Shown here in pieces: positions 20,118 to 31,508 of a DNA stretch of 64,000 bases. Origin of the DNA: Euglena gracilis (lineage: Eukaryota > Euglenida > Euglenophyceae > Euglenales); assembly GCA_039621445.1 (NCBI GenBank), contig CP154955.1, forward strand, positions 27,838,032 to 27,902,031. The letters are read 5' to 3'. Under the pieces are notes generated by a model, which was not told the DNA's origin, ran no database searches, and was given only the letters and a program-made list of their open reading frames with translations. Position 1 is the stretch's first letter, and each line of letters starts with the position of its first letter. The translations under genes and the position numbers were made by a program.

Positions 20118-23100
20118 TCACTCAAAATCCGAACCGGTGGCCATATCAGCCATTGACTTTCTTGACGCATATACGTCTCTGAGTTTATGAGCGCTAAAGT
20201 AGGGATGATCCCTTTTATTACGTGGGGTATCATCCCCCTCCCTGCCCGAAGCCGGGTGATAATCCTCGATAGAGGTTGTTCTTTGACCTACCTTATGCCT
20301 TTTGGCTGAAGTATGATCTTTTGAACTGCGACTCATATCGCGATGACTCTGGCTTGGGTGGGGAGGAGTCGCATAGCGACATTTGGGTGAAGGGTGGTTG
20401 GTGGATCCGCACAGTGAACATGTGGACCGTGATTGATATTTTGAATTTTGCGAATGCGCATTTTGAGAAAAATTAGAACTGCATGGTGAGGCTGATCCTC
20501 TTGGACTTGCGTTGCGCTTTCGCGCTGCGGGATTTGGACAATGGCAAGATATATGACCCTTTTTGTTACACAAAAAGCACAGTTTGTCCAAAAAATTTTC
20601 TGAAGAGCGCGAATTGCGCAATTTGGATTCCGCCATAGCGGTAAGTGTGACACTTTTTTCACAGAACTGACTTGGATAGCAGGTATTCCTGCCGTGTGGT
20701 GGCTCGTATAAGCCGACTGGATTTGTCCTAAAAGCTGTGATAGCTTCAACTGTTTGGAAACATAGTTCCATCGCTCATCGAGCGTCAAAATATGTCCTGC
20801 GAGTTCCTCTCGGTGAATTTCTTTGATGAGTTTGGGTATAAAGTGCAGTAATACTGCGTCAAACTGCTCTTTCATTTGGGTTTCGCCTAACTCGTCTACT
20901 TCGGCTGCCAAACAAAGCCATTTTGAGTACCACAGGTCTATCGACCTCCATTTTCGGTCATGGGGGGCATATTGCCGCCATTTTTTCTCCAGAGTTATTC
21001 TGGTAACCAAACTGGAACATGAAGAAGCATATTGCTCAACCAAATCCTGAAAAGAAATGCGCCCGCGAATGACCAATTGTCTGGCGCGTTCCTTTTCGTC
21101 TTTTGGTAAACAGTCTATGAATTCCATTTTGATTACTTCTGGGTTTCCGTCTTGGGTTGGACCCTTCAAGTCCCAGAAGTATTCCCAGTCACGGAAAAAT
21201 TGTTTCCATGTGGTGGGGTCACCGTCCCATTGGGGCTTCACCTTATTCGCGATTGCGATGGTGTTTGTGAAATCTTTCTGAGTAACCCGTGGCCCTTCGG
21301 TGGTATTCATGGTGGGTGGGCCCGGGCGCGGTATCGCACCACGTGTGGATACACCGGTGGCTGCACCAAGTGTGTTGTTGTGGAAATTATGTGAATGCGC
21401 ATGGAACATACCACCAAGTGTACCATAGGTACCATGTACATTTGGGGTGTCGCGAATGCGCGAATGGTGATGCGAATGCGCATGGGGGGGTGACGTGTCA
21501 CATGGTTGTACTGTTGGGGATTCCAAGCGTATTTGCGAGGAATGACCAGTAACTGGTGTGGGATTGCGGTACATACCGCTAATTAGTTCGGACTGCCGAA
21601 TCTCTTGACTTAAGAGGTGGGTTGGTCTGGATCTCGATGGTAAACCCGACTCATCATCCGAAAACTTGTCCATTGGGACTGGTAACACTGGGGGAGGGAC
21701 CACTGCATTAGCAGAATCGTAATTTTGTGGCAACGTGCCAATAGGCTCTGCCACAGTTGCGCCATTAGCGCTTTTGGAGCTGGAATCTGCGGCAAGTGTA
21801 CCTACAACACCCATATCGGGTTTTTGTTGTAAAAAACGCAATTGTGCGTGTACTTGATCCAAATTTTCTGTAACGTCGCAAAATTTTTTCTCCAAATCAT
21901 CCAGAATACTCAGATGATCGGTGATTGCACCAATATCTTCCTGCAAACGCTTAATACGCCTGCGGTGTTTGGACATATCGTCCAGAAGAGGGATTTTGTC
22001 AGAAATCAACAGGAAATCCTGCGAAATTGCACCAAAAACAGTGTCCAATTCTTGAACTCGTACTGCTAAAGTGCGTATCGCACTGGAAATGATCTCCAAT
22101 TGTGGAGATGGTTGGTCCGAATGCGGACTTTTGACTATTTCAGCCTTTGGCTGTTCCATCAAGACCGAAACTTGCGCGGATAGCGCGATAATGTCATTTT
22201 GCAGTTTTGTGACATCCTGCTTCACCGTTTTCTCGGTGTTCATGAGACTATCACAAAATCCTTGCATAATTTCGTGATTTTCCGCGCGCATTTCAGCGCA
22301 AAACTGCTCCAAGTGTAGGAATGTGAGTGTGGGTATGGGTGTGGTCGACGGCAATGCGTCTGGGGTTGGTGATTGCACCTGAAGCAATTTTGTGCTTAAT
22401 TCTTGCATGCATATCTGCAAATCCGCTATCGCGGTTTGAAATCCGGTCACATCCGGTATTTTGCCATTCACTTCCGTGTAGCGGGCATAAAACTTAGCCA
22501 AAGCGGCTTCAATTTCTACCATGCCACTTTGCCACTGTTGTTGCAAATCCTCAAACCTACTCGCAATATTTGCGATTTGGGTGTGAAAACTTGCAACATC
22601 AGCAGGAACTTCACCAGAATTGCAAGATTTCTGCTCCAATCGAGAAAGTCTCTCCTCCAATTGTTGCACATAAGTGCGGGAGGCAAAACTTTCATGTGCT
22701 TGGGCAGAAACTTGGGCAAAAGACGCGGAATCACCGCTCAATTGGAGAGTGCGCTGTTGCGCTTCCTGGAAATAAGTTGCAAGGTTGGAAAACTGCTGCA
22801 GTGTGATAAATTGTCCGATAGGACTTGGACAGGGGAGCACATGGGGGGGCGGGAAAAAATTTGGTATTTCTGAACCAACCTCAACATACAGTTGATGTGG
22901 CGCAACCGCCTCAGAATCAAATGTGCCTATCGGCATTAGTGCGAGATCTCGCTGGGGGGGAAAACTGTCAGCCGATCGGCTTTCCAACAAGAGGGGTTGT
23001 GGCCGTTGGGCTATATGCTGCTCGGTAGAGCTAGACACCGATGGGCGTAGGGGAGCCCATTGGGCGGGGGAATGCTCGATAGAGCTGAAGGTTGGAGGTA

Positions 23101-23482
23101 ATTGCTCGATAGAGCTGGCCACTGTGGGGGGATGCTCGATAGAGCTGGACACCGTTAGGTGTGGCACCCATTGGGTGGGGGGTTGCTCGATAGAGCTGTG
23201 GGGGGAATGCTCGATAGAGCTGGAAAGCGGGGTGGGGGAATGCTCGGTAGAGCTGAAAACTGGGGTGGGGGGATGCTCAATAGAGCTGGGAACCACTGGG
23301 GTGGGGGGATGCTCAATAGAGCTGGAAACCATTGGGGTGGGGGGATGCTCAATAGAGCTGGAGTTTTGGTGTGGGGATGACTGGAGCGTATACTCCTCTT
23401 GTGACAATTCAGGTAAAGTGCTTCTCAAAGAACCAATCAATTCTTGGTAATCAATGAGTGTGTTGGTGCTTGAGCTCTGCAT
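20118..23482 (-). CDS. gag: Gag polyprotein of element B, one frameshift
   Basis: ATG at 23482-23480. About 940 codons run in frame to an A6 run (T6 at 20654-20659 on the plus strand); the homology then continues in the other frame to TGA 20118. Order: a Ser/Pro repeat (SSIEHPPTP units), a long predicted coiled coil, a Pro/His-rich linker, a capsid-like region (LVEQYASSCSSLVTRITLEKKW in shared form with A, WNYVSKQL), then knuckles CFLCNKKGHISCHC and CSLCGSTNHPSPKC and the C-terminus GSDFE. In A the capsid and knuckles are in one frame, so the A6 slip is either a disabling or sequencing indel, or a programmed frameshift. It would form the virus-like particle. Confidence 0.8.
23020..23380 (-). 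repeat. Coding minisatellite in the gag of element B
   Basis: About nine imperfect units of roughly 25-60 bp, each containing GCTCGATAGAGCTG or GCTCAATAGAGCTG on the plus strand, encoding repeats of SSIEH-PPTP type near the Gag N-terminus. The last two or three units (42-45 bp) are nearly identical. Element A has no obvious counterpart in the visible part. Confidence 0.75.
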
Positions 23483-23717
23483 ATTTTTATTTCCAGAAAA
23501 AAAAACACAAGCAAACCCAAAAAGGTAAGCAAAGGAACAAACTTAGAAGGATATGGCAGCGTATACTGCCCAGAGCCTCCTGAAGCTTGTACCTGTGCTT
23601 GGAAGTTGGCTCCAAACAGCCCGTGGATGCTTTGTAGCCTATAGGCTCAGCACCACTCACTGTTTGAAGTCACCTGTTAAGATGAGGGGGAGAAGGGGGG
23701 AGAAGGGGCGTAGGAAA

Positions 23718-23736
23718 GAAACCAAATCTGCTACCA
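23718..23736 (-). promoter_or_regulatory. Primer-binding site of element B (initiator Met tRNA)
   Basis: Immediately next to the 5' LTR the minus strand reads TGGTAGCAGATTTGGTTTC. The 3' end of typical eukaryotic initiator tRNA-Met would bind TGGTAGCAGAGGATGGTTTC, so the first ten bases and the final TGGTTTC match. Confidence 0.75.
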
Positions 23737-24158
23737 AGTGTACGTCCCCTGACTCTATTCCCACTGCCTGTCGGCCTACTTACACCCTCCCGTGGGAACA
23801 GAACCAGGAGAGTAACAAAAAAGAAAAGTCTTTCACTTAACTATTAGTTTTTATTGCCTTTGGGCTTATGCAGAGCACAAGGCAAACCAGGTGTGATTTT
23901 GGAACTTCAGTTCCAGTAGTGTTCTCCTATCGGAGTTCAAACCTTCAAATCTTTGATTTGCCCTTTCGGGCTGATGAAACACAAAGCAAAACAATACCAC
24001 CTGTGAAGAGAAAGGCAGATCCGAGATAGGATAGGCTATTCCTAATTCTGCAACTTGTATTGCAGAACTTGGAATAGTACTATACTATCTGGCATAACAT
24101 TGTACATTCTGCAGTCTGCTGCTATGCACAGTGCCATGTTCATGCTGCCTGGTACACA
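23737..24158 (-). repeat. 5' LTR of element B
   Basis: 422 bp, identical by eye to 15519-15940, with the same termini. AATAAA lies on the minus strand at 23850-23855. The target duplication CGAGG follows at 24159-24163. It would carry the promoter for gag, about 255 bp upstream of the gag ATG. Confidence 0.9.
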
Positions 24159-24163
24159 CGAGG

Positions 24164-25299
24164 ACCCTCCACAGCACCTGACCTCGCACAAACCAGCCTA
24201 CCCCCCAGAAAAACAACAAAAATACAAAAAAACCATTATCCTTGACCCAGCCTGATTTTTAACCGAAAACCCAGCCTTCACCTGATTTTTATAAAAATTC
24301 GTCCCCGGCCGGAGCCTGACCGCTTGGCCTGGGGGGGGGGGGGAGGGCCGGAAGGCCCCAGCTGGACCCACCCCCCACCGAACACACACCAAGCCTAGAC
24401 ACCGAATTGGCTAACCGAACCGAAAACGGCTGTCTAGGACCCTGACGGTGACAAAACAACTCACCTGGCCTGGGAATAAGAATTTCCTGAAAATTTTAAC
24501 CGTGGCTGGCGCTAGGTTCACAACGGCGCCTGCCCCCCCCCAAACGACAAACAGCCCTAGGCGGGCTGGGGGGGAGGCAACACACCAGCCCAGCACAGAC
24601 CCAACTACCCAAAGGAGAACGTTTGACCAGCCACCTGGCCAGAAAACGAACCTGAACGGCACAGCCCCCTGAGGGGGGGGGACCCTGAACCACAACGGTC
24701 CCCTCGCTCACCCCCTCCTCACAATGAGTGCACTCCGCACCCATTCCTGTTGGAGTCGTGAAGAGTTGTAAACAACTCCTTCGGGAAGGGGAGTGTGAGT
24801 CAGGGGTGCTGAGTGCCCAAAACAACATAACTTAACCCAACCCAACCTGATGACTCTGCAGTTAGGATTAGGAAAATCTTATTAGGAATTACAATCAACT
24901 GACTCCATCTATCCCTGTTCAGGACTCTGTCATTCTGTCAGTCTGTTTGTTCAAGAATTATCTGGAAATCAATTATTTGGACCAATCATTATCTTACCCT
25001 TGGTTTGGACTTTGGGCTTTGATACTTTCATCCTTTGTGGTTTGCTTGTACTGTGCATGTGGAGTTGCTGATTGCTTGTGTATTTCTTTATAAGTATTTC
25101 GTATTATTCTTTACGTGTATTTCTTTAAAGGAAAGGTGTGAGCCAACCAACCCACCTGTTTTCACCCAACAAACCCGCAAAAACAAAAGAAAAGGCAATT
25201 TTTAAAACAGGCCGCTAGGGGAATTGAAAACAAATTGGGCATGGTTAAAGATCCTACGCAAAGGGGTGCCGGCCCCGAGAAACTGGAAACTCCAGGGCA
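24164..25299. other. Unassigned DNA, continuation of the B target
   Basis: Before the B insertion this was joined to 15518. The first ~670 bases are C/A-rich like the end of element C and may be its 3' LTR or untranslated region. From about 24840 composition changes to T-rich with no ORF or motif. No gene seen. Confidence 0.3.
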
Positions 25300-25915
25300 G
25301 ACCCCACGGTTACAACAAGGGCGCCGGCCCGACAGCCGCAATTTTTCTTACAACGAGCGTGCGTAAACCGCAGCAGTTACCGCCCGGGAGGCGCATAGAA
25401 GCACTTTGGCAACGGACGCCCAAAAAAACGTCCTTTTTCGGTCGTTTTCGGCCGAAATCGGCCGCGCCGGCGCTCCAAAAACGAGCGCTCTGCCCCGGGT
25501 AGAGGTCGGCGATGGTTTTCCTGACTGTTGCGAAGGGAGCCGGCACGACAGGCGCAATTTTGCCCGCGGCGAGCGCAGAGCGCTCTTTTTTGGAGCGCCG
25601 CCGCGGCTCGTTTCGGGTGAAAACGACTGAAAAACGACGCTTTTTTGGGTGTGCGTTGCCAAAGTGCTTTTTTGCGCCTCCCGGGCGGTAACTGCCGCGT
25701 TTAAACGCACGCCCGCCGCGGGCAAAATTGTGCCCATCGGGCCGCCGCCCTTCGCAACAGTCAGGAAAAACATCGCCGACCTCTACCCGGGGCAGAGCGC
25801 TCGTTTTTGGAGCGCCGGCGCGGCTGATTTCAGGTGAAAAAGACCGAAAAACGACGCCAAAGTGCTATTTTGCGCCTCCCGGCCGGTAACTGCTGCGTTT
25901 TACGCAGGGGTTAGT
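25300..25915. repeat. ~218-bp repeat units in head-to-head arrangement
   Basis: The repeat unit contains GGCGCAATTTTGCCCGCGG, AAAACGCAGCAGTTACCGCC, AGCACTTTGGCAACG, CGTTTTTCGGTCGTTTTCGG and GCTCCAAAAACGAGCGCTC. Plus-oriented copies occupy about 25300-25575 and inverted copies about 25580-25915, giving a large palindrome. The same unit recurs at 28165-28735 and 31797-32000. The long GC-rich ORFs on both strands are products of the repeat, not genes. Confidence 0.7.
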
Positions 25916-25959
25916 TTGCAATGTGTGGAAGGCAAGGATGGACGAATTGCGCTCCCTGT

Positions 25960-27257
25960 GCGGCCCCGAGCGAGAAATTGGTGATGGACTTTCTGGTGGT
26001 CGGTACCGACTAGTCTACCGACTAGTAGCTAGCGACCATTGGTGTTCGGGCCGACTAGTCGGCCCGACCACCAATTTTAAGTCCCCCCCCCCTTCGAAAA
26101 AGTTTTTAAGTCCCCCTCCCTCGAAAAAAAATTCATTCAAATTTGCAGGAAAATGACTCAAAACTCATCGCACTGCCTTCCAAGCCCTCCATTCGGGGGT
26201 CAATTTGCAAAAAAAAAATGAGTAATATCTTCTCTTTGCGCCTGTTCTGTGAAACCATAGCCATAGCGACTTATATCTTTACCTTGCACATCAGACTGCA
26301 TTCATTACGGAGCGCGACTCGGCCACCCTTGCCTTGCACACACAAGGGGATTTTGTTATTTTAGGCGGGGGGGGTCCGGGGGGGGGGCAGGGGCGGAGGA
26401 GGCCGTAGGCCGACTAAGTTAGCACAAAGAGAGTTTGTTGGGGGACACGTTTTGGCCATCCTTGCCTTGCAGACATAGGATTAAATTCATTACGGAGCTC
26501 GACTCGGCCACCCTTGCCTAGCACAGACAACTGGATTTTGTTATTTTGGGGGGGTCCGGAGGGGCAGCCGCCCCCCCCCCCCGGAGGAGCCGTAGGCCGA
26601 CTAAGTCAGCACAAAGGGAGTTTGTTGGGGGGCGCCTGATTTCATTGACCCCGTACAGAAATTTTGGAAGGCATTTGGATAAAAATGTTTGCCGGGGGGG
26701 GGGTGCTTAAAAATTTTTTTAGAGGGGGGGGTGGACTTAAAATTGGTGGTTCTCCCGACCACCAATGGTCGGTAGGATTGGTCGCTAGCGACTAGTCGGC
26801 CCGACCACCAAAAAGTCCATCACAAATTTCCCGCAATGAGCCCCCTGTGGCCTGCTCCGGGGGGGGGGGGGCGAACCCCCCACCCAAAATAACACAATCC
26901 CCTTGTGTGTACAAAGCAAGGATGGCCGAGTCGCGCTCCTGTCGCGTCCTGTGAAAGGCAAGGATGGTCGAGTCGCGTGGTTTTATGTGTGCAATGGCTA
27001 TGGTTTCACAGAACAGGCGCAAAGAGAATTACTCAATTTTTTTTTAAATTGACCCCCCGAATGGAGGGTTTGGAAGGCTTTTGGGTGGGTTTTGAGTCAT
27101 TTTCCACCAAGTTTGAATGAATTTTTTTCGAGGGGCTTAAAAAATTTTTCGAAGGGGGGTGGACTTAAAATTGTGTCTCGGAGCGACTAGTCGCTCCGAC
27201 CACCAGTGGTCACTGGCGACTACCAAAGGTCCATCACCAATTTCGCGCTCGGGGCCA
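25960..27257. mobile_element. Foldback/MITE-like element with terminal inverted repeats
   Basis: The left end reads GGCCCCGAGCGAGAAATTGG then TGATGGAC; the right end is its near-perfect reverse complement (GTCCATCACCAATTTCGCGCTCGGGGCC as two adjoining blocks). Inverted similarity continues inward: GACTAGTCG palindromes, the CTTAAAAA/TTTTTAAG blocks, the CCTCCATTCGGGGG/CCCCCGAATGGAGG blocks and the GCGCCTGTTCTGTGAAACC/GGTTTCACAGAACAGGCGC pair. The centre holds a direct duplication (about 26300-26430 and 26490-26630), and an extra internal end-like block lies at 26740-26870. No transposase ORF is present. Confidence 0.65.
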
Positions 27258-28164
27258 ATTTGACCCAAAACATTGGCAAAAGGGGTGATTGCTCAAGTAG
27301 GAAAGAATTTCATCGCAAAAGGGGGAGGGAAACATGAAATTTTTGTGGAAGAAAACACCCCAAAAACAGTAAATAATTGTCCTTACCCCACCTTCCATTT
27401 GGATAACCAAACCCCTTTTTGGCACCCAACGTCCAACGCACCGCCACACCCAAAAATGGCCAAAAATCTTGTCCTCTAAAAAAAGGTGCCAGAAAGTGCT
27501 GCATTTCTACAACGAAAACAGAATTTTTGGCTATTTTTCCCCCCCTTCAGAAATAGGCATTTTGGGGCATTTTTTCAAAAATTGCCAAAATGCATCCCAA
27601 AAAAATGTAACGGTCAAGAGAATCTTAAAAAAGTCCTTTTCAAAACAAATGAAAAAATGACCAATTTTGGACATAAAAATCATCCAAACATGACACTTTC
27701 AAACCAAAAGGTATTTTTATGTTCAAAAAATGGCCAAAAATGGCCAAAAATTATTACTTTTTGGGCCCAAAAATCACCGATTTTAGGATACGTGCCGCCC
27801 TTCGTGATGGGATGCAACAACATGGATGCTGCCTCCCGACCACCTCCAAAGTGTCATACATCCCCCATGACCCCCACCCGTGACCCCCCCGCGTGACCCC
27901 CGCGTGACCCGCACCACCCCCATTGGCTATGATGATCCCAGAGGTCGGGCCGACCATGGTCGGCCGACGTTGAGCCGACCATGGCTGTGGCTTATCGAAG
28001 AAACAAATTCTCCGCAAAAAAAAGTGTCATATGGGGTCACATGATCATATAGGGTCGTCCACAGAAGGGAGGCTTCGGGTAAACCAATGAGAGTTTAACT
28101 GGCAGGTGCGAATTTTTTTTTCCCTCTTTCTAAAGGAATTTTTGACAACCCCCCTTATCTGCCC
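27258..28164. other. AT-rich spacer with a perfect palindrome
   Basis: No gene seen; A-runs, TGGCCAAAAA repeats and a C-rich CGTGACCCC repeat. A perfect 18-bp palindrome, GGCCGACCATGGTCGGCC, lies at 27948-27965, followed by a half copy GCCGACCATGG. Confidence 0.4.
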
Positions 28165-28735
28165 CCGGTAGAGGTCGGCGATGTTTTACCTGACTGTTTC
28201 GAAGGACGCAAGCCCGACAGGCACAATTTTGCCTGCGGTGGGCGTGCGTAAAACGCAGCAGTTACGGCCCGGGAGGCGCAAAATAGCACTTTGGCAGCAG
28301 ACGCCCCAAAAAAACCTCGTTTTTCGGTCGTTTTCACCCGAAATCAGCCGCGCCGGTGCTCCAAAAACGAGCGCTCCGCCCCCGGTAGAAGTCGGCGATG
28401 TTTTACCTGACTGTTTCGAAGGGCGCCAGCCCGACAGGCACAATTTTGCCCGCGGTGGGCGTGCGTTTAAACGCGGCAGTTACCGCCCGGGAGGCGCAAA
28501 GTAGCACTTTGGCAACGGCCGCCCAAAAAAAAACGTCGTTTTTCGGTCGTTTTCGGCCGAATTCGGCCGCGCCGGCGCTCCAAAAACGAGCGCTCTGCCC
28601 CGCGTAGAGGTCGGCGATCCTTTACCTGACTGTTGCGAAGGGCGCCGGTCCGACAGGCGCAATTTAGCCCGCGGTGGGCGTGCGTAAAACGCAGCAGTTA
28701 CCGCCCTGGAGGCGCAAAATAGCACTTTGGCGACG
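28165..28735 (+). repeat. Tandem array of ~218-bp repeats
   Basis: Unit starts (GAGGTCGGCGAT or GAAGTCGGCGAT) at 28171, 28388 and 28607 give periods of 217 and 219 bp, about 2.6 units. The last unit is broken at AGCACTTTGGCGACG by element F and resumes at 31797 with AACGGACGCCCC. Confidence 0.8.
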
Positions 28736-29023
28736 TGTGAGCGCGGGCCAGTTTTGAGATTTATTTTGGTAAGAGATGCCAGCAGAAATTAGGCATTGCC
28801 TCACAGAGATTTTGGGGAGTTACATTTTTCACAGGCAAGCTGGCAAACAGTCTACAAGTTTGCGTGGGACTCTGAACTGGATTCAAATTATCAAGTCTTG
28901 TCTTCTGGGGTGCTGTGTGGGGAAGTTTGGGAAGAAGACCCTTGAAGGCTGAAAAGTTGGAATTGGCCAGAAGTCTGGTGTGGTGAAATTATCTGGACAC
29001 ACTGGACGATCCCCCAACTTGCA
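28736..29023 (+). repeat. LTR 1 of element F
   Basis: 288 bp, TG...CA termini. It differs from LTRs 2 and 3 at a few positions (for example CCAGTTTTGAG against CCAGATTTGAG). Confidence 0.6.
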
Positions 29024-30124
29024 CAAACTTGTATGAGATTTGCAGTGCAGAAAAGCCCCGTACAAACGTACCTGTGGACCCGGGAGACACTCAGAAGTGA
29101 AAAGGCATGGAAGTGGCAGGCCAGCTCAGCAGCAGAAGGGGGACAAGGCAGAGGAAGGCATCAGTTCGCACACAGTGAGATGCTGTGTTGGGCCACCATG
29201 ATCAACTCTCCAGATCAAGCTAGCAGCGGGTGATCCTGGAGTTGGTGCTGCTGTGGATCTTGGTTGGAGCCTGGGCTGAAGGACAGACGAATGTCAATCA
29301 CAGCCCGCCAACATCATCAATTATCTGTCTCCATCTCCAAAATGTCTGTCAAGATGTCATTTCAGGGTCAAGTTCAAGTCAAGGTGTTAAGTTCAAGCTC
29401 AAGATCCCAAGGAATCTGTGGTGGAAGAAAGTTGTAATTTCAAGATTTCAATTTCCCAAGGTCAATCTGTGAAGGAGTTCTGCCATCATTTCAAAGATTT
29501 CAAGTTCCAAAGGTCAATCTGTGGAGGAACCAAGGTGTGATGTTCAAGATTTCAAGTTCCCAAGTTCAAGGTGTCAAGTTTCAAAGTCATTGGTCAAGTT
29601 CCCCCGGAGATTTCGGCGCGAGGAGCCTGCCCTCGTAAAAAACAGTGATCAGGGTTGTGCAACAGCCCTACAAATGCACATCTGGTGACCATCTTCGAGT
29701 TCGTCTACCTGTTGCTGTTGTGATGGCTGTGGAGTGTGCCGCCTCCCCGTTCGGTGCTGGGCCGCTTCGCTTCAAGGTGGCTCTGCTCTGGTTTGCCTCG
29801 GCGGGCGTCGCCGAAGCCCCGGCTGGACCCCATGGGGGGTCATGTTGTACGGGGTAGGTCGTACGACATGGCTCTCTAAGGTGGAAAGGCTGGGGTGGAG
29901 GTAGGCGGGCCCCACATGGTATTTATCTGTGGATTTGGACATATTTACGATGATCTGTGGATTCGAAAATTTGGCAATTTAAATTCGAGAACCGCCATTC
30001 GTCACTCGTCCATGTCGCTGCTCCGTGTGTATGTGTGTGTGTGTGTTGAATTTTTATCTCTGGCCCGCTCGTTTTTTACTTCCGTTTTGAACAATTGCCT
30101 GGCAATTGTTTTTGGGAAGGGGGG
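29024..30124 (+). other. Internal segment of element F, copy 1
   Basis: About 1.1 kb, repeated at 30413-31508 with few differences (a 5-bp difference near 29766). It holds a 66-codon ORF, CAAGTTCAAG-type repeats and a short GTGTGTGT run, but no recognisable protein domain. Confidence 0.5.
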
Positions 30125-30412
30125 TGTGAGCGCGGGCCAGATTTGAGATTTATTTTGGTAAGAGATGCAAGCAGAAATTAGGCATCGCCTCACAGAGATT
30201 TTGGGGAATTACATTTTTCACAGGCAAGCTGGCAAACAGTCTACAAGTTTGCGTGGGACTCTGAACTGGATTCAAAGTATCAAGTCTGGTTTTCTGGGGT
30301 GCTGTGTGGGGAAGTTTGGGAAGAAGACCCTTGAAGGCTGAGAAGTTGGAATTGGCGAGAAGTCTGATGTGGTGAAATTATCTGGACACACTGGACGATC
30401 CCCCAACTTGCA
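30125..30412 (+). repeat. LTR 2 (shared, middle) of element F
   Basis: 288 bp, preceded by a purine tract. Almost identical to LTR 3, less so to LTR 1. Confidence 0.6.
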
Positions 30413-31508
30413 CAAACTTGTATGAGATTTGCAGTGCAGAAAAGCCCCGTACAAACGTACCTGTGGACCCGGGAGACACTCAGAAGTGAAAAGGCATGGA
30501 AGTGGCAGGCCAGCTCAGCAGCAGAAGGGGGACAAGGCAGAGGAAGGCATCAGTTCGCACACAGTGAGATGCTGTGTTGGGCCACCATGATCAACTCTCC
30601 AGATCAAGCTAGCAGCGGGTGATCCTGGAGTTGGTGCTGCTGTGGATCTTGGTTGGAGCCTGGGCTGAAGGACAGACGAATGTCAATCACAGCCCGCCAA
30701 CATCATCAATTATCTGTCTCCATCTCCAAAATGTCTGTCAAGATGTCATTTCAGGGTCAAGTTCAAGTCAAGGTGTTAAGTTCAAGCTCAAGATCCCAAG
30801 GAATCTGTGGTGGAAGAAAGTTGTAATTTCAAGATTTCAATTTCCCAAGGTCAATCTGTGAAGGAGTTCTGCCATCATTTCAAAGATTTCAAGTTCCAAA
30901 GGTCAATCTGTGGAGGAACCAAGGTGTGATGTTCAAGATTTCAAGTTCCCAAGTTCAAGGTGTCAAGTTTCAAAGTCATTGGTCAAGTTCCCCCGGAGAT
31001 TTCGGCGCGAGGAGCCTGCCCTCGTAAAAAACAGTGATCAGGGTTGTGCAACAGCCCTACAAATGCACATCTGGTGACCATCTTCGAGTTCGTCTACCTG
31101 TTGCTGTTGTGATGGCTGTGGAGTGTGCCGCCTCCCCGTTCGGTGCTGGGCCGCTTCAAGGTGGCTCTGCTCTGGTTTGCCTCGGCGGGGGTCGCCGAAG
31201 CCCCGGCTGGACCCCATGGGGGGTCATGTTGTACGGGGTAGGTCGTACGACATGGCTCTCTAAGGTGGAAAGGCTGGGGTGGAGGTGGGCGGGCCCCACA
31301 TGGTATTTATCTGTGGATTTGGACATATTTACGATGATCTGTGGATTCGAAAATTTGGCAATTTAAATTCGAGAACCGCCATTCGTCACTAGTCCATGTC
31401 GCTGCTCCGTGTGTATGTGTGTGTGTGTGTTGAATTTTTATCTCTGGCCCGCTCGTTTTTTACTTCCGTTTTGAACAATTGCCTGGCAATTGTTTTTGGG
31501 AAGGGGGG

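Larger units (their letters stand above)
15519..24158 (-). mobile_element. LTR retrotransposon B, complete, gag-only
   Basis: An 8,640-bp insertion on the minus strand with two 422-bp LTRs that appear identical, a target duplication CGAGG (15514-15518 and 24159-24163), an initiator-Met-type primer site next to the 5' LTR and a polypurine tract next to the 3' LTR. Internally it has one very long gag gene and about 4.2 kb with no detectable protease, reverse transcriptase, RNase H or integrase. It therefore needs enzymes from a relative. Identical LTRs indicate a recent insertion. Same family as element A. Confidence 0.9.

Noticed and set aside
25224-25837. GC-rich ORFs on both strands in the 218-bp repeats
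   Set aside because: They recur with each repeat unit in both orientations and shift frame between units; products of the repeat.
29033-29472. Small ORFs repeated in both internal segments of element F as genes
   Set aside because: Their duplication follows from the tandem structure; no domain and low-complexity CAAG repeats dominate.
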